In this document: positions 31,485-37,892 of the stretch, in pieces | Position numbering within the stretch: the first letter of the stretch is position 1 | How the letters are laid out: every line of letters starts with the position of its first letter | NCBI GenBank assembly: GCA_012719445.1 | Contig: JAAYAH010000234.1 | Span: 1 to 37,892 of the forward strand | Source of the DNA: Actinomycetales bacterium | GTDB lineage: Bacteria; Actinomycetota; Actinomycetes; Actinomycetales; Kineosporiaceae | Direction of reading: 5' to 3' | DNA: 37,892 bases | Translations under genes and position numbers: made by a program | The notes under the pieces: model-generated | Seen by the model: the letters and a program-made list of their open reading frames with translations, nothing else | Databases searched by the model: none | Told to the model about the DNA's origin: nothing

Positions 31485-32684
31485 ATGGCCACGGACACCA
31501 GCAGCGTCCTCCTTCCCGATGCCCTCGAGGTGATCGTCCAGGAGCTCCGCGGCCGCGGATGGCGGGTCGTGGCTCCCGTCCGGCGCAACGACGCCGTCGT
31601 CCACGACGAGATCACCTCCGTGACCGAGCTGCCCATCGGCTGGCACGACGTCCAGACGCCGGGGTCCTACCGGCTCGAGCACCGGGGGGACGGCGCCTTC
31701 TTCGGCTACGCGGTCGGCCCCGACTCGTGGAAGCGGGAGCTGTTCCCGCCGCGGGCTGCCCTGCTCAGCGCCAGGAGGGACGGCCGGGCCTCGACCGACG
31801 GCCCCGGGGACACGGCCGGAACCGGCACGGACGACGGAGCCGGCTTCGTCGTCACCCCGGCCGTCCCCGACCGGCGGCGGTCCGCGTTCCTCGGCGTCCG
31901 GTCCTGCGAGGTGGCCGCCATGGAGATCCAGGACCGGGTCCTGCTCCACGGGCACCACGTCGACGAGGACTACCGGGCCCGCCGCGCGCAGGCCTTCGTC
32001 ATCGCGGTGAACTGCACCGCCCCGGCGTCGACCTGCTTCTGCGCCTCGACGGGCACCGGGCCGGCCGTGCGGGCGGGTGCCGACCTGGTGCTCACCGAGA
32101 TCCTCGACGACGACCACCGCTTCCTCGCCGAGGTCGGCACGACGGAGGGGGCCGAGCTCCTCGACCTGGTGCCCCGGCGGCCGGCCGAGCCGGCGGACGT
32201 CGCGGCGGCAGCCCGCGCCGTCCAGGCGGCCCGGCACCGGATGGGGGTCACCCTCGACACCGAGGGACTGCACGACCTGCTGCTCGGCAACCTCGAGCAC
32301 CCGCGGCTCGACGACGTGGCCGACCGGTGCCTGTGCTGCACCAACTGCACCCTGGCCTGCCCCACCTGCTTCTGCACCACCATCGAGGACGCCACCGACC
32401 TGTCCGGCGACGTCGCGGAGCGGACCCGGGTCTGGGACTCCTGCTTCACCCTGCGGTACTCGGAGATGCACGGAGGCAGGACCCGCACCTCGGCGCGGGC
32501 CAGGTACCGGCAGTGGCTCACCCACAAGCTCGCGACCTGGGTGGACCAGTTCGGGTCCCTCGGCTGCGTCGGGTGCGGGCGGTGCATCACCTGGTGCCCG
32601 GTGGGCATCGACCTCCGCGCCGAGGTGGCCGCCATCCGGGCGGACCAGGAGGCCGGAGCCGGCAGAGAGGGGGCGAGCCGATGA
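31485..32684 (+). CDS. hydB: group 3b [NiFe]-hydrogenase beta subunit (4Fe-4S, HydB/HyhB type)
   Basis: About 399 residues. The N-terminal half is the sulfhydrogenase beta-type domain (GSYRLEHRGDGAFFGYAVGP, then FLGVRSCEVAAMEIQDRV, VNCTAPASTCFCASTGTGP). The C-terminal part carries two [4Fe-4S] binding sets: CLCCTNCTLACPTCFC and GCVGCGRCITWCPVGI. It relays electrons between the catalytic small subunit and the flavin subunit encoded next. An internal Gly/Asp/Thr-rich insertion (about residues 100-120) is low complexity. The start at 31485 is preferred (GAGG 6 bases upstream); GTG 31479 is possible. The stop overlaps the next ATG as ATGA, so translation is coupled. It is the first gene of the hydrogenase operon. 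Confidence 0.92.
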   Translation: MATDTSSVLLPDALEVIVQELRGRGWRVVAPVRRNDAVVHDEITSVTELPIGWHDVQTPGSYRLEHRGDGAFFGYAVGPDSWKRELFPPRAALLSARRDGRASTDGPGDTAGTGTDDGAGFVVTPAVPDRRRSAFLGVRSCEVAAMEIQDRVLLHGHHVDEDYRARRAQAFVIAVNCTAPASTCFCASTGTGPAVRAGADLVLTEILDDDHRFLAEVGTTEGAELLDLVPRRPAEPADVAAAARAVQAARHRMGVTLDTEGLHDLLLGNLEHPRLDDVADRCLCCTNCTLACPTCFCTTIEDATDLSGDVAERTRVWDSCFTLRYSEMHGGRTRTSARARYRQWLTHKLATWVDQFGSLGCVGCGRCITWCPVGIDLRAEVAAIRADQEAGAGREGASR

Positions 32685-33535
32685 CCACGCTGAGCGAGGA
32701 CGTCGAACGGCGGGGAGCGATGATCCCCCGGCCGCACCGGGTCAGGGCCAGGCGTCAGGTCTCCCACGACACCTGGACCCTGGAGCTGGACCCCGTCGAC
32801 GGACGTCCCGTCGCCATCGGCCCCGGCCAGTTCACGATGCTCTACGCCTTCGGCATCGGCGAGGTCCCCATCTCCAACGGCGGCGGGGGGCCGGGCGAGG
32901 AGAACCGCCTGGTGCAGACCGTCCGCGTCGTCGGGGCGGTGACCAGGGCGCTGTGCGCGACCGAGCCCGGCGGCGTGGTCGGGGTCCGCGGCCCGTTCGG
33001 CAACACCTGGCCGGTCGCGAGGGCCAGGGGCGGGGACGTGGTGTTCGTCGCCGGCGGTCTCGGGCTGCCCCCGCTCCGCCCGGCGATCCACCAGGTGCTG
33101 CGGGACCGGGACGGCTACGGCAGGGTCCTCCTGCTGTACGGCGCCAGGACCCCGGCCGATCTGCTGTTCCTCGACGAGATCGAGACCTGGCGGCAGGCGC
33201 ACGGCGTCGACGTCGGGCTCGTGGTCGACGCCGGCGGACCCGGCTGGTCCGGCGAGGTCGGGCTGGTGACGAGGCTCATCCCGGGCATCGAGCTGGACGC
33301 CGGGACCGCGACGGCGTTCGTCGCCGGGCCGGAGATCATGATGCGGTTCGTCGCCGAGGACCTGCACACGCGGGGGCTCGACCTCGACTCCGTCCACGTC
33401 ACCCTGGAACGCACCATGCGCTGCGGGGTCGCCCTGTGCGGCCGCTGCCAGGTCGGGCCGACCCTGGTCTGCCGGGACGGCGCCGTCTACCGCTACTCCG
33501 ACGTCGGTCCGCTGCTCTCGGTGAAGGAGCTCTAG
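32681..33535 (+). CDS. hydG: group 3b [NiFe]-hydrogenase gamma subunit (FAD/NAD(P)-binding, 2Fe-2S)
   Basis: 284 residues. A ferredoxin-reductase-like FAD domain comes first (PGQFTMLYAFGIGEVPISN, GVRGPFGNTWPV), then an NAD(P) domain (VVFVAGGLGLPPLRPAI, VLLLYGARTPADLLFLDEI, AFVAGPEIMMRFV). It closes with a C-terminal [2Fe-2S] cluster of the dihydroorotate-dehydrogenase-B type (MRCGVALCGRCQVGPTLVC). It passes electrons between the hydrogenase and NADP(H) or NAD(H). The start overlaps the beta subunit stop, and the delta subunit begins directly after the stop (TAG then ATG), so the four genes are one unit. Group 3b enzymes are cytosolic and bidirectional, and in vitro some reduce polysulfide. 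Confidence 0.93.
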   Translation: MTTLSEDVERRGAMIPRPHRVRARRQVSHDTWTLELDPVDGRPVAIGPGQFTMLYAFGIGEVPISNGGGGPGEENRLVQTVRVVGAVTRALCATEPGGVVGVRGPFGNTWPVARARGGDVVFVAGGLGLPPLRPAIHQVLRDRDGYGRVLLLYGARTPADLLFLDEIETWRQAHGVDVGLVVDAGGPGWSGEVGLVTRLIPGIELDAGTATAFVAGPEIMMRFVAEDLHTRGLDLDSVHVTLERTMRCGVALCGRCQVGPTLVCRDGAVYRYSDVGPLLSVKEL

Positions 33536-34306
33536 ATGGCCGGACTGCCGAAGCTCGCCGTCTGGAAGTTCTCCTCCTGCGACGGCTGTCAGCTCTCGCT
33601 CCTGCACTGCGAGGACGAACTGCTGCCCCTCCTCGGCCGGATCGAGATCGCCTACTTCCCCGAGGCGACCCGGACCGAGCTCGACGGCCCGTACGACGTC
33701 TCCCTCGTCGAGGGCTCGGTGACCACCCCGGAGGAGGCCGAGCGGATCGAGGCCGTCCGGGACCGGTCGGAGGTGCTGGTCGCGATCGGGGCCTGCGCGA
33801 CGACCGGCGGCATCCAGGCGCTGCGCAACTCCGCCGACGTCGACGAGCTCGCCCGGGTCGTCTACGCGCACCCCGAGTACCTCGACACCCTGGAGACCTC
33901 GTCGCCGATCTCTGCGCACGTCGAGGTCGACCACGAGATTCAGGGCTGCCCGATCAGCAGGGGACAGCTGCTGGACACCCTGCTGGCGATCCTGACCGGG
34001 CGACGACCGAACCTCCCGCAGAGCAGCGTCTGCATGGAGTGCAAGATGCTCGGGACGCCGTGCCTCATGGTGACGTCCGGGATCGGCTGTCTCGGCCCGG
34101 TGACCCAGGCCGGCTGCGGGGCGCTCTGCCCGAGCTACGACCGGGGCTGCTTCGGCTGCTACGGCCCCAAGGAGCTGCCGAACACGGCGGCGCTGGCCGG
34201 ACGCTGGTCCGAGCTCGGCATCCCCGCCGACGCCGTCGCCAGGGCCTTCCGCACCTTCACCGGCAATGCCCCCGCCTTCCGCGAGGAGAGCGATCGCCAT
34301 GGCTGA
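33536..34306 (+). CDS. hydD: group 3b [NiFe]-hydrogenase small (delta) subunit
   Basis: 256 residues. The proximal [4Fe-4S] ligands are seen in [22 protein letters not shown] and [11 protein letters not shown]. Further cysteines ([35 protein letters not shown]) supply two more clusters, as in other group 3 small subunits. No Tat signal peptide is present, so the enzyme is cytosolic. It forms the catalytic dimer with the large subunit and relays electrons to the beta and gamma subunits. The ATG directly follows the gamma stop codon, and the end overlaps the large-subunit start by 8 bases. Confidence 0.94.
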   Translation: MAGLPKLAVWKFSSCDGCQLSLLHCEDELLPLLGRIEIAYFPEATRTELDGPYDVSLVEGSVTTPEEAERIEAVRDRSEVLVAIGACATTGGIQALRNSADVDELARVVYAHPEYLDTLETSSPISAHVEVDHEIQGCPISRGQLLDTLLAILTGRRPNLPQSSVCMECKMLGTPCLMVTSGIGCLGPVTQAGCGALCPSYDRGCFGCYGPKELPNTAALAGRWSELGIPADAVARAFRTFTGNAPAFREESDRHG

Positions 34307-35636
34307 CCAGGTCACCGGAGAGCACCCCACCTCCCCCCGCACCCGCACCGTCGAGACCGGGTACCTGGCCCGGGTCGAGGGCGAGGGCGGGATGCACATC
34401 CGCGTGGTCGACGGCGCGGTGGAGCAGGTCCGGTTGACCATCTTCGAGCCGCCCCGCCTCTTCGAGGCCTTCCTGAGGGGCCGCAGCTTCACCGAGGCGC
34501 CGGACCTCACCGCACGGATCTGCGGCATCTGCCCGGTCGCCTACCAGTCGGCGGCCACGATGGCGATGGAGGCGATCTGCCGGGTCGAGGTCGGCGCCCG
34601 GCTCCGCGAGCTGCGCCGGCTGCTGTACTGCGGCGAGTGGATCGCCAGCCACGCCCTCCACGTCTACCTGCTGCACGCCCCGGACTTCCTCGGCCTGCCC
34701 AGCGTCGTCGAGATCGCGAGGGACCACCCGGAGGTCGTCGACAGGGCGCTGCGGATGAAGAAGATCGGCAACGAGCTGATGCAGGTCGTCGGGGGCCGGG
34801 CGATCCACCCCGTGAACGTCCGGGTCGGCGGCTTCTTCCGGACCCCGACCCGCCCCGAGCTGGAGGCGCTGCTGCCGGAGCTGGAGTGGGGGCTCGACGC
34901 GGCGCGGCAGACGGTCCGCTGGGCCGCCTCGCTCGACGTCCCCCGCTTCGAGCAGGACTACGAGTTCGTCGCGCTCGACGACGGCGACCGGTACCCGATC
35001 GACCGGGGCGACCGGGTCCGCTCCAGCAGGGGGCTCGACATCCCGGTCGCGGAGTTCTCCGACCACGTCGTCGAGGAGCACGTGGAGCACGCGAACGCCC
35101 TGCACGCCACGTTGCGGGAGCGGGGCCCGTACCTCGTCGGACCGCTCGCCCGGTACGCGCTCGCCGGCGACCTGCTGTCGGAGGCGGCGCGGGCCGCCGC
35201 CGAGGAGGTGGGACTCCCCCGGACGGTGCGCAACCCCTTCCGCAGCATCGTGGTCAGGGCGGTGGAGCTGGTGGAGGCCTTCCACGAGGCGCTGCGGATC
35301 GTCCACGCCTACGAGCGCCCGTCCTCACCCGCCGTCGAGTGCGTGCCGAGGGCCGGCACGGGACACGGCGTCAGCGAGGCCCCGCGGGGGCTCATCTACC
35401 ACCGCTACCGCATCGACGGCACCGGCAGGATCCTCGACGCCACGATCGTCCCGCCGACGGCGCAGAACCAGCCGCAGATCGAGCGGGACCTGGCCGACCT
35501 GGTGACCGCCTACCTCGACCTCCCCCACGACGAGCTGACGCTCCGCTGCGAGCAGGCGATCCGCAACTACGACCCCTGCATCTCCTGCGCGACACACACC
35601 CTCGACGTCACCGTCGACCGCGTCGAACGCGACTGA
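34299..35636 (+). CDS. hydA: group 3b [NiFe]-hydrogenase large (alpha) subunit
   Basis: 445 residues. Both nickel-binding cysteine pairs are present: [13 protein letters not shown] near the N-terminus (C75, C78) and DPCISCATH near the C-terminus (C427, C430, with H433). [10 protein letters not shown] is the form seen in actinobacterial group 3b (Hyh-type) enzymes. Twelve residues follow H433, the stretch normally removed by a maturation endopeptidase. The enzyme oxidises H2 with NADP+ or evolves it under reducing conditions. The start at 34299 has GAGGAG 10 bases upstream; an earlier ATG at 34266 lies inside the small-subunit gene. No hyp maturation genes are in the window, so they must lie elsewhere. 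Confidence 0.95.
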   Translation: MADQVTGEHPTSPRTRTVETGYLARVEGEGGMHIRVVDGAVEQVRLTIFEPPRLFEAFLRGRSFTEAPDLTARICGICPVAYQSAATMAMEAICRVEVGARLRELRRLLYCGEWIASHALHVYLLHAPDFLGLPSVVEIARDHPEVVDRALRMKKIGNELMQVVGGRAIHPVNVRVGGFFRTPTRPELEALLPELEWGLDAARQTVRWAASLDVPRFEQDYEFVALDDGDRYPIDRGDRVRSSRGLDIPVAEFSDHVVEEHVEHANALHATLRERGPYLVGPLARYALAGDLLSEAARAAAEEVGLPRTVRNPFRSIVVRAVELVEAFHEALRIVHAYERPSSPAVECVPRAGTGHGVSEAPRGLIYHRYRIDGTGRILDATIVPPTAQNQPQIERDLADLVTAYLDLPHDELTLRCEQAIRNYDPCISCATHTLDVTVDRVERD

Positions 35637-35646
35637 TCCCCCACCC

Positions 35647-35691
35647 GTCACCCGCGTCACCCGGGTCACTCCGGTCACCCGGGTCACCCCC
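35647..35691. repeat. 9-bp tandem repeat, 5 copies (GTCACCCGS)
   Basis: GTCAC begins at 35647, 35656, 35665, 35674 and 35683, exactly 9 bases apart, with consensus GTCACCCG plus C or G. It lies 11 bases after the large-subunit stop and before the HTH-PocR gene. It may be slippage DNA or a multi-site regulator target. Confidence 0.8.
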
Positions 35692-35777
35692 GTTGCCGCC
35701 GCGCGCGCGTCCTGGGGGTCCGACGGCTGCCGGCTGGGTGACCTTCGCCCCTTCCACTCGCCCTGTGCCTACGTAGT

Positions 35778-35792
35778 CTGCATATCATGCAG
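35778..35792. promoter_or_regulatory. operator-like palindrome CTGCAT-N3-ATGCAG over a -10-like box
   Basis: Perfect six-base arms around ATC. TATCAT (35783-35788) within it matches a -10 box at five of six positions. Another ATATGCAG half-site is at 35818-35825. The location suggests autoregulation by the HTH protein encoded just downstream. Confidence 0.5.
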
Positions 35793-35819
35793 AACATGCA
35801 CACGGGGATCTTGCCGAAT

Positions 35820-36479
35820 ATGCAGAAGGGCGCACACAACCTGCTGACCGCGCAGCAGGTGCAGCAGATGCTGGAGGTCGACCGATCGACGATCTACCGG
35901 ATGGCCGAGGACGGCCGGCTTCCAGCGATCAAGGTCGGGCGGCAGTGGCGGTTCCCCGCCGAGTCCATCGCCGAGCTGCTCACCCCCGAGGGCGGGCGTC
36001 CCGTCGCCCTGCCCGGGGTCGGGGACGACCCCGACGACGTGCTCGTCGCCGGTGCCCGGACGGTCGTCGCGGTCAGCGCCGACCTGCTCGGGGTGATGAT
36101 GGTCGTCACCGACATGGACGGGCGCCAGCTCACCTCGGTGGCGAATCCCTGCGAGTGGTTCGCCGACCGGGTCGACGACCCGGAGACCGTGGCGGCCTGC
36201 ACGGCCGAGTGGCAGCTCATGGCGGACGACCTCGACTTCGAGCCGCGGTTCCGCACCGGAGCCCTGGGGTTCCAGTGCGCCAGGGCGCTGGTCAGGTCGG
36301 GCTCGTCGCTGGTGGCGATGGTCCTCGCCGGCGGCATCGCCCCGGAGGGATCGGGCACCCCCGGGCTCTACCACCTCGACGACGCCGAACGCGCCCGGGT
36401 GCTGGCCTCGCTGCCCAAGGTCGCCGCCGCGCTGTCCCGGGTACCCCCCCGCCGCCCCCTCGACCACGGGAGCACCTGA
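35820..36479 (+). CDS. HTH DNA-binding protein with PocR-like sensor domain
   Basis: About 219 residues from ATG 35820, or 230 from ATG 35787. An excisionase/MerR-type helix-turn-helix comes first (LLTAQQVQQMLEVDRSTIYR and MAEDGRLPAIKVGRQWRFPA). It is followed by a ~140-residue domain with VTDMDGRQLTSVANPCEWFA, AACTAEWQLMADDL and LGFQCARALVRSGSSLVAMVLAGGIAP, which resembles the PocR sensory domain, known to bind small hydrocarbon-type ligands or redox signals. The first ATG would lie inside a -10-like palindrome, so the later start with GGGGA upstream is preferred; this is uncertain. The protein likely controls the hydrogenase and the SQR-type gene. Its stop shares one base with the ATG of the next gene. 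Confidence 0.8.
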   Translation: MQKGAHNLLTAQQVQQMLEVDRSTIYRMAEDGRLPAIKVGRQWRFPAESIAELLTPEGGRPVALPGVGDDPDDVLVAGARTVVAVSADLLGVMMVVTDMDGRQLTSVANPCEWFADRVDDPETVAACTAEWQLMADDLDFEPRFRTGALGFQCARALVRSGSSLVAMVLAGGIAPEGSGTPGLYHLDDAERARVLASLPKVAAALSRVPPRRPLDHGST

Positions 36480-37720
36480 TGAGACGGCTGCTCGTGCTCG
36501 GTGCCGGCACCGCAGGCACCATGGCGATCAACACGTTACGGCCACGGCTCCCCCGGGACGAGTGGTCGATCACCGTGGTGGACTCCAGCGAGACCCACTA
36601 CTACCAGCCCGGGTACCTGTTCATCCCGTTCGGCATCTACCGCCCGGACGAGGTGGCCCGGCCCAGCCGGAGGTTCGTGCCCGCCGGTGTCGACCTGGTC
36701 CTCGGTGAGATCGACCGGATCGTCGCCGACGAGAACCGGGTGCTCCTCGCCGACGGCACGGACCTGCCGTACGACTACCTGATCATCGCCACCGGCACCA
36801 GCCCTCGGCCGGCCGAGACCCCCGGGATGCTCGGCCCGGAGTGGGGCCGGAGCATCCACGAGTTCTACACCTACTCCGGCGCCGTCGCCCTCGCCGACCG
36901 GATGAGGACCTGGGACGGCGGCCGGCTGGTGGTCCAGATCGTCGAGATGCCCATCAAGTGCCCGGTGGCCCCGCTGGAGTTCACCTTCCTCGCCGACGCG
37001 TTCCTCACCGAGCAGGGCATCCGGGACCGGGTCGACATCACCTTCGTGACCCCGCTGGAGGGGGCGTTCACCAAGCCGGTCGCGAGCCGCTACCTCGGCC
37101 ACATGCTGGACGACCGCAAGGTCGCGCTCGAGGCCGACTTCCTGCTCGAGCGGATCGATCCCGAGACCAGGACCCTGGTCTCCTACGACGAGCGGGAGAT
37201 CCCGTTCGACCTGCTGGTCACCGTCCCGGTGAACATGGGCGCCGACTGCATCGCCCGGTCCGGGCTGGGCGACGAGCTCAACTACGTGCCGGTCGACCGG
37301 GAGACCCTGCTCTCCACGGCCCACGACAACATCTTCGCGGTCGGCGACGCCGCGGACATCCCGGCGTCCAAGGCCGGCTCGGTCGCCCACTTCTCCATGG
37401 ACGTGCTCGCCGACAACTTCGTCCGGCACGTGCAGGGCCTCGCGATGACCAAGCGGTTCGACGGGCACGCCAACTGCTTCATCGAGACCGGCCACGGCAA
37501 GGGCCTGCTCATCGACTTCAACTACGAGACCGAGCCCCTCCCCGGCAGGTATCCGCTGCCGGGGGTCGGTCCCTTCAGCCTGCTGCGGGAGACCGAGATG
37601 AACCACTGGGGGAAGGTCCTCTTCCGGTGGATCTACTGGAACGTGCTGCTGCCGGGCAAGGAGCTCCCGCTCCCCGCGCTGATGTCCATGGCAGGGAAGC
37701 AGTTCGAGGAGGCGTCGTGA
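36479..37720 (+). CDS. SQR-type FAD-dependent pyridine nucleotide-disulfide family oxidoreductase
   Basis: 413 residues. The FAD-binding Rossmann motif is at the start (LLVLGAGTAGTMAINTL), followed by VVDSSETHYYQPGYLF, DYLIIATGTSPRP, KCPVAPLEFTFLAD (a candidate catalytic Cys), and IFAVGDAADIPASKAGSVAHF, the flavin-contacting C-terminal motif. Near the end NCFIETGHGKGLLIDFNYE and an amphipathic C-terminal helix (LFRWIYWNVLLPGKELPLP) suit peripheral membrane attachment. The family contains sulfide:quinone oxidoreductases; the exact substrate cannot be told. The start at 36479 has GGGAG 7 bases upstream and the gene overlaps the HTH-PocR gene by one base. The next gene overlaps it in turn (GTGA), so the SQR and DUF1641-like genes are coupled. 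Confidence 0.9.
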   Translation: MRRLLVLGAGTAGTMAINTLRPRLPRDEWSITVVDSSETHYYQPGYLFIPFGIYRPDEVARPSRRFVPAGVDLVLGEIDRIVADENRVLLADGTDLPYDYLIIATGTSPRPAETPGMLGPEWGRSIHEFYTYSGAVALADRMRTWDGGRLVVQIVEMPIKCPVAPLEFTFLADAFLTEQGIRDRVDITFVTPLEGAFTKPVASRYLGHMLDDRKVALEADFLLERIDPETRTLVSYDEREIPFDLLVTVPVNMGADCIARSGLGDELNYVPVDRETLLSTAHDNIFAVGDAADIPASKAGSVAHFSMDVLADNFVRHVQGLAMTKRFDGHANCFIETGHGKGLLIDFNYETEPLPGRYPLPGVGPFSLLRETEMNHWGKVLFRWIYWNVLLPGKELPLPALMSMAGKQFEEAS

Positions 37721-37892
37721 CCGCGGCCGGCGAGCTCTCGGCGATCGGCGACCGGCTGGACCGGCTCGGCGAGCAGGTCGGGGAGCTGGCGGTCGAGCTG
37801 CGGACGGCACGGGAGGACCGCGAGCGCTGGCGGGAGCTCGCCGGGAAGCTCACCCCCGTCGCCGAGCTCACCTCCGAGATCACCTCGCTGAC
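37717..37892 (+). CDS. DUF1641-like protein, N-terminal part (runs off window)
   Basis: Only the first 58 codons are present. The start GTG 37717 overlaps the SQR stop (GTGA). The segment is helical and charged (GELSAIGDRLDRLGEQVGEL, then ELRTAREDRERWRELAGKLT), and ends PVAELTSEITSL at the window edge. DUF1641 proteins very often sit next to SQR-like genes and begin with such coiled-coil sequence, so the call rests mainly on context. The length and C-terminus are unknown. Confidence 0.6.
   Translation, partial: MTAAGELSAIGDRLDRLGEQVGELAVELRTAREDRERWRELAGKLTPVAELTSEITSL

Overview
The window is high-GC DNA with frequent GTG starts, GGAGG-type ribosome binding sites and tightly overlapping operons. 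It fits a filamentous or spore-forming, plant-polymer-degrading member of the Actinomycetota. Supporting genes are a SigE-family sigma factor, a GerW/YtfJ protein, CBM2-linked cellulase, LacI control and a mycobacterial-type group 3b hydrogenase. I cannot name the genus from the sequence alone.

Layout. 225-2988 (minus): a GNAT acetyltransferase, then a sigma factor with a downstream membrane partner. 3184-10129 (plus): a three-gene operon with a 1561-residue fusion (acyl-adenylating ligase, class III aminotransferase, acyl-ACP-reductase-like domain), a DUF3419/BtaA-like 3-amino-3-carboxypropyl transferase and a double-GNAT protein. 10175-13251: a GerW-like protein, a LacI regulator, a membrane protein with a discoidin-like end and a DsrE2-family protein. 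13660-15262: an intact IS66-family insertion sequence with a perfect 8-bp target duplication. 15528-16058: a secreted protein of unknown function and visibly lower GC. 16435-18181: a Sua5/YciO protein and a PdxA-family dehydrogenase. 18292-24538: a hemicellulose/cellulose block (CBM2-GH12 endoglucanase, ManD mannonate dehydratase, GH115 alpha-glucuronidase) with a LacI-type operator in the divergent gap. 24794-30365: a PAS-GGDEF-degenerate EAL protein, an unknown two-helix membrane protein, an M50-like protease and an orphan XRE regulator. 30366-31484: a 1.1-kb gene-free stretch with repeated palindromes. 31485-37892: a four-subunit group 3b [NiFe]-hydrogenase operon, a HTH-PocR-like regulator, an SQR-type flavoprotein and the start of a DUF1641-like gene.

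How the genes work together. GH115 releases (methyl)glucuronate from xylan and ManD dehydrates mannonate in the glucuronate branch, while the endoglucanase opens cellulose or mixed glucans. The hydrogenase can exchange electrons between H2 and NADP(H), and the adjacent SQR-type enzyme could feed sulfide or other electrons to quinone. The least familiar system is the 3184-10129 operon. Its domain set predicts activation of an acid, reduction to an aldehyde, transamination to an amine, aminocarboxypropylation from SAM and N-acylation. That would be an undescribed amino-lipid, metallophore-like or small-molecule pathway. The product is inference; the domains and their motifs are visible in the sequence.
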